15,194 nt of DNA from Pirellulaceae bacterium. Its GTDB lineage: Bacteria; Planctomycetota; Planctomycetia; Pirellulales; Pirellulaceae. The position numbers and the translations under genes are program-made. The notes below the pieces were generated by a model. It was not told where the DNA came from. It saw only the letters and a program-made list of their open reading frames with translations, and ran no database searches. Numbering within the stretch: the stretch's first letter is position 1; each line of letters begins with the position of its first letter. The stretch covers positions 1 through 15,194 of the forward strand of contig JADLDX010000674.1 in NCBI GenBank assembly GCA_020846515.1, in the 5' to 3' direction. Below, one piece after another: positions 7,846-15,194 of the stretch.

Positions 7846-7913
7846 AGTCAGCCGAATCAAGTGGTCAGCCGAATCAATTGGTCAGCCGACTCACTTGGTC
7901 AGCCGGCTCACTC
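7846..7913. repeat. Four tandem 17-bp repeats between ABC ATPase and permease genes
   Basis: Units are AGTCAGCCGAATCAAGT (7846-7862), GGTCAGCCGAATCAATT (7863-7879), GGTCAGCCGACTCACTT (7880-7896) and GGTCAGCCGGCTCACTC (7897-7913). The core GTCAGCCG is invariant, and divergence grows toward the ATPase gene. A weaker fifth unit at 7829-7845 shares 11 of 17 positions with the first. The array lies wholly in the gap between two genes of one operon and is not a multiple of three, so it is not coding. Confidence 0.85.
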
Positions 7914-7928
7914 TACTTGGCTATCTAG

Positions 7929-8867
7929 CTACTTGGACGCTTGCGCCGAGGCCGAAGTACGCATACCAGGCCGGGCTTCGCTTTCGCGAACGATTTCCAG
8001 GAACAACTCTTCCATGGTGGTGGTTGGATTGTCGATCGACAACAACTCTGCACCCGAACTCTTAATCAGTTCGCTAATCTTGGCTTGGGTCTCAGCCGAC
8101 AGGCCTTTGGCGTGTACTTCCGTTACTTCGCGGACTTTCAGCAAGTCATTGACGCGGCCCAGTTCACGCAAACGACCACGGTGCAAGATGGCGATACGGT
8201 CGCACACGTCCTGCACATCGGCCAACTGGTGCGAACACATCAGAATTGTCTTGCCCTCGTCGCGGAGACGCAGGATCAAGTCCTTCATTTCGCGACTGCC
8301 GATGGGATCCAGACCGGAGGTTGGTTCGTCCAGAATGAGCAAATCGGGTTCGTTGATTAGCGCTTGCGCCAGACCGATACGCCGCGTCATACCTTTGGAG
8401 TATTCGCGCAGTTGCTGGCGACGCGCACCTTTGAGTCCAACCATTTGAATCAATTGTTCGGAGCGTTTCTTCCGCACGTCGGCGGGCATATCGAAAAGTC
8501 GACCGTAAAAGTCAAGTGTCTCTTCGGCGTTGAGAAATTTGTACAGGTAAGATTCTTCTGGCAAATAACCGATGCGTTCGTTCTTGCTGACGTCGCGGGC
8601 ATCTTTGCCGAACACAAACGCCCTGCCAGAGGAGGGGAAGAGCAAGCCTTGAATCAGCTTAATGGTGGTGGACTTGCCGGATCCATTGGGACCCAGCAGA
8701 CCGAAAATTTCGCCCCGACGAACTTCTATATCCAGCGACTCTAAGGCTTGAACCTTCGGTCGACCCCAGAAATCTCGATAAATTTTGCCGAGATTTCGTG
8801 TTTCGATAATGATGTCAGAGTCCGCCGTGGCGGTCGTAGGACTGGCGGCCGGTGCGACTGCACTCAT
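7929..8867 (-). CDS. ABC transporter ATP-binding protein
   Basis: A 312-residue ATPase that powers the adjacent permease. All core motifs are present: Walker [10 protein letters not shown] (59-67), signature YSKGM (156-160), Walker B LLILDEP (176-182) with catalytic Glu181, D-loop SGLDP, and switch His213. The Q-loop position reads LPEE (102-105), with Glu in place of the usual Gln, as is common in the ABC-2 export subfamily that includes the NatA, NosF and GldA types. A C-terminal domain of about 75 residues follows the nucleotide-binding domain, also usual for this subfamily. ATG 8867 is chosen; an in-frame TTG lies two codons upstream at 8873, and GAAGAG upstream could serve either. The gene heads the minus-strand ABC operon and diverges from folC across about 230 bp. 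Specific substrate and direction cannot be read, though export or membrane remodelling is likelier than uptake. Confidence 0.95.
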   Translation of the reverse strand: MSAVAPAASPTTATADSDIIIETRNLGKIYRDFWGRPKVQALESLDIEVRRGEIFGLLGPNGSGKSTTIKLIQGLLFPSSGRAFVFGKDARDVSKNERIGYLPEESYLYKFLNAEETLDFYGRLFDMPADVRKKRSEQLIQMVGLKGARRQQLREYSKGMTRRIGLAQALINEPDLLILDEPTSGLDPIGSREMKDLILRLRDEGKTILMCSHQLADVQDVCDRIAILHRGRLRELGRVNDLLKVREVTEVHAKGLSAETQAKISELIKSSGAELLSIDNPTTTMEELFLEIVRESEARPGMRTSASAQASK

Positions 8868-9094
8868 TTCCAAGGGTCTCTTCGGTTACAAGAAAAATGG
8901 TAAGAAAAGGATCGGTAGAGAATCAATCTTCTGCGATTACGCTACGAGGATTGGAAAGGTTCAAGGCGTGGCGAACGAATATCACCATGGCGTGGACTTG
9001 GCTGGCACTATAAATTGGACACAATCGACTGGCAAGCGGGAGCCATGGAGCAAACGCGAAGTTGGCCTGCGTGGAGCTGAATTTGAGTAGGGTA
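8868..9094. promoter_or_regulatory. Divergent promoter region of the ABC operon and folC
   Basis: The two genes point away from each other across this 227-bp gap, so both promoters should lie here. A TATAAA at 9009-9014 could be a -10 element for folC, but no good -35 stands 16-18 bp upstream. I therefore report the region and not a specific promoter. No operator-like palindrome is apparent. Confidence 0.4.
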
Positions 9095-10495
9095 ATGCCG
9101 GAACTGTCACAGGAAACAGCCTACGATCAGACGATTCGTTCGTTATATGAACGGATTAACTACGAGAAGATAGGCCACGCACCTTATTCCGATGCCAATT
9201 ATCGACTGGATCGCATGCGTCGGTTGTTGGCTGAGCTGAACAATCCCCATTTGGCTGCGCCGGTGATTCATATCGCCGGTACAAAAGGGAAGGGCTCGAC
9301 GGCCACTCTCATTTCACGCATGCTGGCCGCAACCGGATATCGAACTGGACTCTACACCTCGCCCCATCTGATCCGCTTGGAAGAACGTTTCCAGCTGAAC
9401 AATCATCCCTGCACGCCCGACCAGTTGGTCAAACTGGTGGAGGAAACCGCTCAGGCGGCCGAGCGTGTGGAAGCCGACGGCGGCGGGCGGGCCACGTTTT
9501 TTGAGCTGACCACCGCCGTCGCCTTTTTGTTCTTTGCCCAACAGCAAGCTCAAGCTGTCGTCTTGGAAGTAGGCCTAGGTGGTCGTTTGGATAGCACCAA
9601 TGTTTGCCAGCCAATTGCGACCGTAATTACGACGATCGGCCTGGACCACCAGGCTCAGTTGGGCAACACAATTGCGGCCATTGCTGGCGAAAAGGCCGGG
9701 ATCATCAAGCCCAATGTACCGATTATCTCCTCGGCCAGGCATCCTGATGCCCGTCAGGTCATCGCCGAGCGAGCAGCCTTGTTGTCCGCGCCGTTACGAT
9801 TGCTTAATCGAGACTTCCTCTGCCAATGGTCGCCGTTGGTAGGCGACATTCACATGGGTGAACTCTCCGAGGCCAGCTCAACCAATCGCATCTCATCCCC
9901 CACCGCGCAGGCTATTTTTCAACCTCAATATACTGATTCCCTGGTGGGCACATCGGCCTGGTACCTCTCATTGCTGGGTCCGCATCATGCTGACAATCTG
10001 GCCGCCGCGCTGGCCGCGATGGATATCTTGGCTCAGCAGGGCTGGAGTATTCAGCGCGAGGCCTTGCCTGCGGCCGTGCAAAACACCACTGTGCCTGCGC
10101 GCTTGCAAATTGTCGGCCAACAACCGATGCGTCTAATCGACACGGCGCATAATCCCGATTCGATAGCGGCCACCATTTCCGCGCTGAATGTCCACTTCCC
10201 CCAACACCTGCGCACCATCGTCTTGGCGACTAGTCGCGATAAAGACATTGAATCCATGCTCAAACTGATTGTCACCAATTGCGATCGTTTGATTTTGACG
10301 CAGTATCACAACAACCCACGTGGCCTGCCGATCGAAGAGTTGGTAGCCAAAGCGCACGCATTACAGCCATCAGCCGCGATCCTGACGGCGCCTACACCCG
10401 AGAAGGCCTGGCGCCTGGCCCTTGAATTGGTGGGAAAAGATGAGCTCGTATGTGCGACTGGTAGTTTCTTCTTGGCAGCAGAGCTGCTCTCGTGA
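9095..10495 (+). CDS. folC: Folylpolyglutamate synthase / dihydrofolate synthase
   Basis: A 466-residue cytoplasmic Mur-ligase-family enzyme. It adds glutamate to dihydropteroate and/or folate with ATP, making and retaining folate cofactors. The P-loop is GTKGKGST (62-69), followed by TSPHLIRLEERF (88-99, the folate-binding region), EVGLGGRLDSTNV (148-160), DHQAQLG (174-180) and AGEKAGIIK (187-195). GPHHADNLAAA (285-295) and DTAHNPDS (339-346) mark the linker and the C-terminal domain. All key motifs are intact. It is slightly longer than the roughly 420-440 residues typical of the family. ATG 9095 is chosen because the protein then begins just before the conserved INYEK region; an in-frame TTG at 9062 would add 11 residues that look unlike the family. 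Whether it has both activities or only one cannot be decided from sequence. The gene stands alone. Confidence 0.95.
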   Translation: MPELSQETAYDQTIRSLYERINYEKIGHAPYSDANYRLDRMRRLLAELNNPHLAAPVIHIAGTKGKGSTATLISRMLAATGYRTGLYTSPHLIRLEERFQLNNHPCTPDQLVKLVEETAQAAERVEADGGGRATFFELTTAVAFLFFAQQQAQAVVLEVGLGGRLDSTNVCQPIATVITTIGLDHQAQLGNTIAAIAGEKAGIIKPNVPIISSARHPDARQVIAERAALLSAPLRLLNRDFLCQWSPLVGDIHMGELSEASSTNRISSPTAQAIFQPQYTDSLVGTSAWYLSLLGPHHADNLAAALAAMDILAQQGWSIQREALPAAVQNTTVPARLQIVGQQPMRLIDTAHNPDSIAATISALNVHFPQHLRTIVLATSRDKDIESMLKLIVTNCDRLILTQYHNNPRGLPIEELVAKAHALQPSAAILTAPTPEKAWRLALELVGKDELVCATGSFFLAAELLS

Positions 10496-10899
10496 AAGAG
10501 CTCTCAGTCTAAATTGTTTATAAAAATTCTCCCCACCTTCTGTATAGAGAGGCTCGCATTTAAGCGACATCGCGATAAACTGGGCAACTGACATACTTAG
10601 TCAGCCTCTAACTGCCCCCTCCAGTTCGACGGTCCGCAAGACTCGGTTGAATGTAAACAATTATCGGCGTCGGTCGTTAGTCGGGCTAAACCGGACGCTA
10701 GCGCGTTCCGGCTGATCAGCCGCAGGGCGCTAGCCCACGGTTTTCGGCCCACGTAAAGATCGACGCCCAATTATCTGATGGCAAGTTCTACCAGTCAGAT
10801 TACTTAGCGGTGCATCCTATCCGCTCATGGGCTATGTTGAATATAAACAAATCCTCATTTTAGCTAGACGAAAAATCACTTAGCTATTCAGGTGGAATC
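10496..10899. other. 404-bp intergenic gap with a nested palindromic element
   Basis: The gap lies between folC and the small planctomycete protein gene. No gene of convincing length is seen. It contains the palindromic element at 10683-10736 and two near-identical 14-mers, TTGAATGTAAACAA (10647-10660) and TTGAATATAAACAA (10837-10850), which could be chance. The second lies about 50 bp before the next start codon and includes TATAAA, a possible -10 element without a clear -35. No T-rich intrinsic terminator for folC is evident. Confidence 0.5.
10683..10736. repeat. Nested palindromic element around TGATCA
   Basis: GGGCTA (10683-10688) pairs with TAGCCC (10731-10736), GCTAGCGC (10697-10704) pairs with GCGCTAGC (10727-10734), and the centre is a perfect 14-bp palindrome, CGGCTGATCAGCCG (10709-10722). 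Alternative pairings also exist, CCGGA with TCCGG (10691-10695, 10707-10711) and GGGC with GCCC (10725-10728, 10733-10736), so the element could switch between folds. It is noncoding and resembles a small interspersed repeat of the REP type. Confidence 0.6.
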
Positions 10900-11412
10900 T
10901 TGGCACGTTACGACGATGACGATGATGACCAACGAGTGATGACGCTCGATGATCTACTTGGGCCTGTTCCAGAGCCGTCACCTTCCAGCTCGCAAGCTGA
11001 CTATTACACCTTAGATGATTTCTCTAACGCGACGAGCTACGCAGTGTCAGATAAAAATCCTAGCAAATCCCAACGTGTACGAAACTATTTAGAAGAAAAA
11101 CCCGAAGCACGCAATCGTGATGTCGTCGATGCGTTGGCGGCCTACGGCGTAACAGCCGCTGATGTTTCCAATGCCAAAGCGCAACTAAAACGTAAAGGGG
11201 AAATGCCTTCGAAGCGCGGTCGTACTCCGGCCAGTTCGGCATCCACGCCCACAGCCGTTACGGCAAAGCCCGCATCTGCCTCACCTGCTCCAGCCGGCGG
11301 TGTGATAGCCATGCAAGAACTAGAAGCCGCTATTACATTTGTTCGACAAGTTGGTGATATCGAACGCGCCAAACACTTGCTCGTCATCATTCAAGAAGTT
11401 CAAAAGATGTAA
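10900..11412 (+). CDS. Small planctomycete protein with helix-turn-helix-like segment
   Basis: A 170-residue protein with no enzyme signature. It has an acidic N terminus with six Asp in a row (5-10) and a disordered stretch to about 50. A helical segment at about 54-100 (SKSQRVRNYLEEKPEARNRD, then VVDALAAYGVTAADVSNAKA) reads like a winged-helix or HTH fold. I recall similar segments in many small proteins of Planctomycetota. A Pro/Ala/Ser/Thr linker (104-135) leads to a C-terminal helical pair (138-170, ELEAAITFVRQVGDIERAKH), which may oligomerise. The start is TTG 10900 with AGGTGG just upstream; ATG 10939 (Met14) is an alternative without a visible ribosome-binding site. It may bind DNA or act as a regulator, but that is inference from the helix pattern. 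Neighbours give no functional clue. Confidence 0.8.
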   Translation: MARYDDDDDDQRVMTLDDLLGPVPEPSPSSSQADYYTLDDFSNATSYAVSDKNPSKSQRVRNYLEEKPEARNRDVVDALAAYGVTAADVSNAKAQLKRKGEMPSKRGRTPASSASTPTAVTAKPASASPAPAGGVIAMQELEAAITFVRQVGDIERAKHLLVIIQEVQKM

Positions 11413-11462
11413 TGGCATTTCGGTACGGCGACTTAGTGGTCACGCTTACTAATTGATTAGCG

Positions 11463-11505
11463 CCAAGTCCACCGTCTGGCGACGGTGGCTACCTCCAGCT
11501 TGGCC
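11463..11505. repeat. Hairpin repeat between convergent genes (same family as 3904-3996)
   Basis: CCACCGTC (11470-11477) pairs perfectly with GACGGTGG (11482-11489) around TGGC. An outer GCCAAG/CTTGGC pair (11463-11468, 11500-11505) can close a longer stem. The reverse complement of 11468-11493 equals the first part of the array at 3904 apart from one missing C. The gene ends at 11412 (plus) and 11534 (minus) converge here, so the hairpin may also stop transcription from both sides. The T-run at 11528-11534 lies about 22 bp away and is probably not part of a terminator. Confidence 0.7.
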
Positions 11506-11533
11506 TACCCGAAAATAGACCTGACCCTTTTTT

Positions 11534-12769
11534 TCAGACATGCGTGGCGGCAGTGTGGCCTGTGGCGAAGGCGGCTTGAAAGTTAAAGCCGCCGATTGGT
11601 CCATCCACGTCTAAGATTTCTCCGGCGAAGAACAGGCCCGGAGAAAGTCGGCTTTCTAATGTGTGGGGATTGACCTCTTGGCGACAAACTCCGCCCGCGG
11701 TCACCTCGGCTTTCGGGTAGCCACGCGTCCCGGCAAGCGGCACGGACAGTTTCTTTAGCGACTCGACTAACTTCAATCGCGCTCGCTTAGGCAACTCGGC
11801 CAACGTCACATCGCCGGCCACTTCACACTGCACCGACAGGCACTCGGCCATACGTCGCGGTACGTGCTGACTAAGCACAGAATGCAAGGAGCGTTTCCCT
11901 GAACCACCTTGTGCGTCGAGCAATGTCGCACAAGCCGACTCGCTCAATTCCGGTACCAGATCGACTAGCAACCGAGCGCGATGTGGCTCTTCCCAGCCCG
12001 ACACGGCACCCGACACATTCATGGCGGCTGGTCCAGAGAACCCGAAGTGTGTCCAGAGCAAACTCGTGCGACTTGTATGTCGCGGATCGCGCTGCGGTTT
12101 TTCTGAGCCATACACGGCGGTGACGCGCACATCTTCCAGCGTCAAGCCTTGTAGCTCATGCACCCACACCGCGGGACTGAGTAGAGGTGTTAGGGCCGCG
12201 TGAGTCGGTTCAATCTTGTGCCCCAACGCTGCGGCCCAAGGGTAGCCATCACCGGTCGTACCACATCCGGCATACGATAATCCACCGGTGGCCAAGATCA
12301 GAGCGCGAGCGACGAACTCTTCGCCCTCGGTGAATACGCGCCACTGTCCGGTTGATTGACGCTCGAACCTCTGCACAGCGACACCTGTTTGCAGGCGTGC
12401 GCCGCCATCGGTCAACCGCCGCACCAGTGCGTCGCGCACGTCGAGAGCCCGATCACTAACCGGAAACACTTTGCCGGTCTCTTCGACCTTGGTCGCCACA
12501 CCCCAGCGATTGACCTCGGCCACCACGTCGGCGGGGCCCAGATTATGCAGAGCCGGCTTGAGAAAACGCCCCTGATTGCCGAACGCTTCCATGATGCCAG
12601 TGATGTCACAGTGGTGAGTGATGTTGCAGCGGCTGCCGCCAGACATCAAAATTTTTACGCCTGCTTTGACATTTTTTTCCAGCACCAGCACTTTCAGACC
12701 CCGCGCGCTGGCCGTGCCTGCCGCCCACAAGCCCGCCGCACCGCCACCGATGATGATCACATCCCACAC
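11534..12769 (-). CDS. HI0933/YhiN-family FAD-dependent oxidoreductase
   Basis: A 411-residue cytoplasmic flavoprotein. The N terminus has a Rossmann dinucleotide-binding motif, VIIIGGGAAGLWAA (4-17). The family hallmark ILMSGGSRCNIT follows at 40-51. Further conserved blocks are ATGGLSY (160-166), THFGFSGPAAMN (230-241), TAGGV (357-361) and the closing FAD-contact block with GEILDVDGPIGGFNFQ (383-398). The length is typical. Members of this family are widespread, but their substrates are poorly settled, so I give no reaction beyond FAD-dependent redox chemistry. The start is GTG 12769; the frame is closed by a TAG five codons upstream and has no ATG before the Rossmann motif. AGGT about 10 nt upstream is a weak ribosome-binding site. 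It converges on the small HTH-like gene and diverges from the cytochrome c gene. Confidence 0.93.
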   Translation of the reverse strand: MWDVIIIGGGAAGLWAAGTASARGLKVLVLEKNVKAGVKILMSGGSRCNITHHCDITGIMEAFGNQGRFLKPALHNLGPADVVAEVNRWGVATKVEETGKVFPVSDRALDVRDALVRRLTDGGARLQTGVAVQRFERQSTGQWRVFTEGEEFVARALILATGGLSYAGCGTTGDGYPWAAALGHKIEPTHAALTPLLSPAVWVHELQGLTLEDVRVTAVYGSEKPQRDPRHTSRTSLLWTHFGFSGPAAMNVSGAVSGWEEPHRARLLVDLVPELSESACATLLDAQGGSGKRSLHSVLSQHVPRRMAECLSVQCEVAGDVTLAELPKRARLKLVESLKKLSVPLAGTRGYPKAEVTAGGVCRQEVNPHTLESRLSPGLFFAGEILDVDGPIGGFNFQAAFATGHTAATHV

Positions 12770-12941
12770 GTCAATTATTACCTAGTTAAGACCTGCTCGA
12801 ACAACCCGCCATAACAGTGCATAATAACAGCAACTACAATTTGGAGTGGAGGAAAGGGAACTGTTTGCGCACGGGCCGCCGGTCCTGACTCTGATAGAAC
12901 CCGATGATTCTCCGCACTCCCCCACCTCACAAAGCTTCATC
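12770..12941. promoter_or_regulatory. Divergent promoter region of flavoprotein and cytochrome genes
   Basis: The two flanking genes point outward from this 172-bp gap. It is AT-richer around 12810-12842 (TACAAT at 12835-12840 is a possible -10 on the plus strand), but no good -35 partner is visible. GGAGGAAAGGGA at about 12847-12858 looks like a ribosome-binding site, yet it is about 85 nt from the cytochrome start and precedes no recognisable frame. Confidence 0.35.
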
Positions 12942-15194
12942 ATGCTCCCTCTGCATTCACTCTCCAAGATCCATATTGCCTTGGTGACATTGGTCAGCAC
13001 GCTAGCCGCATCGTCGGCTGGTGCTCAGTCAACGATCGACTTCGATCGCCAAATACGTCCGCTCTTGTCGGACAATTGTTTCAGTTGTCATGGTCCCGAC
13101 GCGGCCGAACGGCAAGCCGACTTGAGACTCGATCGCCGTGAAGACGCAGTGGCCAGCGGCGCTTTCAACGATGCGCAACCAGCCAGCAGCCTACTGCTGG
13201 AGCGCATCCTCTCGAGCGATCCAGAAAAGATGATGCCGCCACCGAAGTCCAACAAGCAGCTCAGCGCCGACCAGAAGCAATTGCTGCGTAGTTGGGTGGA
13301 GCAAGGCGCCAATTACACCCAGCATTGGGCTTTTCTGCCGCCTCAGCGCCCGAAGGTTTTACCAGCCGGTCATCCCATCGACGGCCTGATCGAACAGCAA
13401 CTGCAGCGCGAAGGATTAGCATTTTCACCGCCCGCTGACGCGCATACCTTAGCGCGACGTCTGTCGCTTGACTTAACCGGTCTGCCACCTAACGAAGCCG
13501 ACGTCGCTCGCCTGGTAGCCGAGCCCACCCCGGCGCGTATCGAAGAATATATCGATCAACTGATGGCATCGCCGCAGTATGGCGAACGCATGTCGATCGG
13601 CTGGTTGGATGTAGTGCGATTCGCCGATACGATTGGTTATCACTCCGATACGCCACGCAATGTCTATCCCTATCGCGATTACGTCATTCACTCGTTCAAT
13701 AGCAATAAACCCTTTGATCAGTTTACGCTGGAACAGATCGCTGGCGATTTGTTGCCCGATGCCACTCAAGAACAAAAGATCGCCTCGTGTTTCAACCGTT
13801 TATTGTTGACCACCGAAGAAGGTGGCGCGCAGGCGAAGGATTATGAAGCCCGATATCTAGGCGACCGTGTGCGCGCCATCGGGACGACTTGGCTGGGACT
13901 GACAATCGGCTGTAGTCAATGCCATGACCACAAGTTCGATCCCATCACAATGCAAGACTTTTACGCGATGGGCGCGTTCTTCGCGGATATCGATGAAGCC
14001 ATCATTGGTAAGCGTGAAGAAGGCCTGCCGGCCCCCAATGCCCAAGAGGCGAACAAGTGGCAGTTACTCAAGGTGGCCGTCAACACACTGCAGTCGGAAC
14101 TCAATGCACCGCACCCTCAATTGGCTGCTGCCCAAAGTCAGTGGGACCAAGAGCAACTGGAACTTGACAAGGCCAGTACCCAGTGGCAATCGCTGAGCGT
14201 TTCGACTGCGACTTCGACATCCGGTTCGACATTGACGATCACGCCTGAGCAATCGCTCCTGGCCAGGGGCACCTTACCTGACCAGGATGTTTATCAAATC
14301 ACTTCGCCCGTGACCGCCGCTACATCTTCACTCCAGGCTTTGCGTTTGGACGTGTTGCCACATGCATCATTGCCCTCCGCTGGTAGTGGTCGGGCCGGCA
14401 ATGGCAATTTTGTGCTCACCGAAGTCACCGCTAGTGTGAAGCGTGCCGATGGTACTTTGCAGCCGATCAAATTCGCCCAAGCCCGCGCATCCCACGAGCA
14501 GACTCAGGCCGCTGACAAACATCCAGACAAGCGTTGGTCAGCTGCTTCCGTGATCGACGATGGAGCCAAGGGAAAACAATGGGGTTGGGCCATCTTGCCC
14601 GATGTCAAGCAACCGCATCAGTTGCAACTGAAATTGGCGGAAGCCATCGATCTGAAAAACGGCGATCAATTGCTTGTGGAACTGCATCAGCAGCACACCA
14701 ACCCAGGGCACCTCTTGGGTCATTTTCGCCTGTCCTTCAGTCTGAACCCACTTAGCTATCAAGCGCCTCTAAATGACAAGGCCGCTGCAGAGCTTCTCGC
14801 AATCATCAACACACCGCTCGGCAACCGCCAACCGGACCAAGAGCTCAAACTGCGCAGTGCGTTTCATCAAGCGACGCCGGCGCTGGCCGACTTGCGCGCC
14901 CAAATTGCAGCGGCTCAAAAGGAGCTGAGCGATTTCGAAGCCAAATTGCCCAAGTGCTTGATCTCCAAGTCGCTGGCCAAACCTCGATTGGTACGCATCT
15001 TGCCTCGCGGTAATTGGCAAGATGAAAGCGGCCCGAGCGTCAAACCGCAACTACCCGGTTTTTTGACGACTAGCTTGCCGCCGACGGATCGCCCCTTAAA
15101 TCGCTTGGACCTGGCTCGTTGGATCGTGAGACCGGATCATCCGTTGACAGCGCGCGTGTTTGTCAATCGACTCTGGAAGCAGTTCTTTGGTATC
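12942..15194 (+). CDS. Planctomycete cytochrome c protein, PSCyt1-PSCyt2-PSD1 architecture (3' end cut by window edge)
   Basis: The frame is open for 751 codons to the right edge; the C terminus is missing. Residues 1-29 form a signal peptide (likely cut after AGAQ or AGA). A PSCyt1 haem domain follows, with CFSCH (46-50) and a candidate Met ligand in KMMPPP (96-101). The PSCyt2/DUF1549 domain covers about 143-345 and contains a second CxxCH, CSQCHDHKFDP (324-334). After a probable coiled coil (375-420), a beta-rich region of about 430-600 (LRLDVLPHASLP, GRAGNGNFVL, WGWAILPD) looks like a ligand-binding beta-sandwich. A second coiled coil leads to the start of PSD1/DUF1553 at about 684 (RLDLARWIVRPDHPLTARVF). 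The protein is exported and probably transfers electrons or acts on polysaccharide or another large substrate; the reaction is unknown. In planctomycetes such genes are usually followed by a DUF1501 gene, which would lie beyond the window. The ATG lacks a visible Shine-Dalgarno. Confidence 0.93.
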   Translation, partial: MLPLHSLSKIHIALVTLVSTLAASSAGAQSTIDFDRQIRPLLSDNCFSCHGPDAAERQADLRLDRREDAVASGAFNDAQPASSLLLERILSSDPEKMMPPPKSNKQLSADQKQLLRSWVEQGANYTQHWAFLPPQRPKVLPAGHPIDGLIEQQLQREGLAFSPPADAHTLARRLSLDLTGLPPNEADVARLVAEPTPARIEEYIDQLMASPQYGERMSIGWLDVVRFADTIGYHSDTPRNVYPYRDYVIHSFNSNKPFDQFTLEQIAGDLLPDATQEQKIASCFNRLLLTTEEGGAQAKDYEARYLGDRVRAIGTTWLGLTIGCSQCHDHKFDPITMQDFYAMGAFFADIDEAIIGKREEGLPAPNAQEANKWQLLKVAVNTLQSELNAPHPQLAAAQSQWDQEQLELDKASTQWQSLSVSTATSTSGSTLTITPEQSLLARGTLPDQDVYQITSPVTAATSSLQALRLDVLPHASLPSAGSGRAGNGNFVLTEVTASVKRADGTLQPIKFAQARASHEQTQAADKHPDKRWSAASVIDDGAKGKQWGWAILPDVKQPHQLQLKLAEAIDLKNGDQLLVELHQQHTNPGHLLGHFRLSFSLNPLSYQAPLNDKAAAELLAIINTPLGNRQPDQELKLRSAFHQATPALADLRAQIAAAQKELSDFEAKLPKCLISKSLAKPRLVRILPRGNWQDESGPSVKPQLPGFLTTSLPPTDRPLNRLDLARWIVRPDHPLTARVFVNRLWKQFFGI

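Noticed and set aside
7846..7913. CRISPR array
   Set aside because: The 17-bp units are directly adjacent without spacers, and no cas gene is present.
7828..8448. 206-codon plus-strand frame over the 17-bp repeats and the ABC ATPase
   Set aside because: It is antisense to the ATPase, and its first part is only the tandem repeat read through (SQPNQVVSRINWSADSLGQP). It has no independent support.
10486..10501. Intrinsic terminator after folC
   Set aside because: Only a 5-bp GCTCT/AGAGC stem overlapping the stop codon can form, and the following T content is scattered.
10647..10850. Two TTGAAT(G/A)TAAACAA boxes flanking the palindromic element, as possible mobile-element ends
   Set aside because: They are AT-rich 14-mers with one mismatch, about 190 bp apart, with no inverted ends or coding content between; chance or promoter-like sequence is likelier.
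10827..10883. 18-codon leader-type frame upstream of the small HTH-like gene
   Set aside because: It is too short, has no ribosome-binding site, and lacks the repeated codons or alternative hairpins expected for an attenuator.

Overview
The window looks like chromosomal DNA of a planctomycete, most likely of the Pirellula/Rhodopirellula type. This rests on three things. There is a planctomycete cytochrome c gene (PSCyt1/PSCyt2/PSD1 architecture) at the right end. There is a small protein with a helix-turn-helix-like segment that I associate with this phylum at 10900-11412. Several intergenic gaps carry short palindromic repeats, and Shine-Dalgarno sequences are often weak or absent. I see no rRNA, tRNA, transposase, phage gene or CRISPR array.

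Left half (1-8867): five genes, all on the minus strand. In order of transcription they are an ABC ATPase (8867-7929), a polytopic ABC-2-type permease with a large extracytoplasmic domain (7774-5972), a membrane-anchored 656-residue protein of unknown function whose start codon overlaps the permease stop (5975-4005), an HtrA/DegP-like secreted serine protease with PDZ domains (3572-2220), and a membrane-anchored protein with squalene-cyclase-like repeats that runs off the left edge (1674-1). The first three look like one functional unit: an ABC exporter or remodelling complex with a dedicated extracytoplasmic partner. The protease and the cyclase-like protein are each preceded by a gap of more than 400 bp and are probably separate transcription units.

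Right half (8868-15194): folC (9095-10495, plus strand) diverges from the ABC ATPase. Next come the small planctomycete protein (10900-11412, plus), a convergent HI0933/YhiN-family flavoprotein (12769-11534, minus), and the divergent cytochrome c gene (12942 to the right edge, plus). These look like independent housekeeping or accessory genes rather than one pathway.

The intergenic gaps are more structured than usual. A short hairpin element framed by GTAGCC and GGAC occurs at three loci (about 1775-1801, 3904-3996 in tandem, 11468-11493) with different stem sequences. A 15-bp perfect inverted repeat with a 14-bp direct repeat beside it lies at 1996-2067. A nested palindromic element lies at 10683-10736. 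Four tandem 17-bp units (7846-7913) sit between the ABC ATPase and permease genes. The most interesting candidates for undescribed biology are the three-gene ABC module, including a histidine-paired motif in the permease ectodomain, and the hairpin repeat family.
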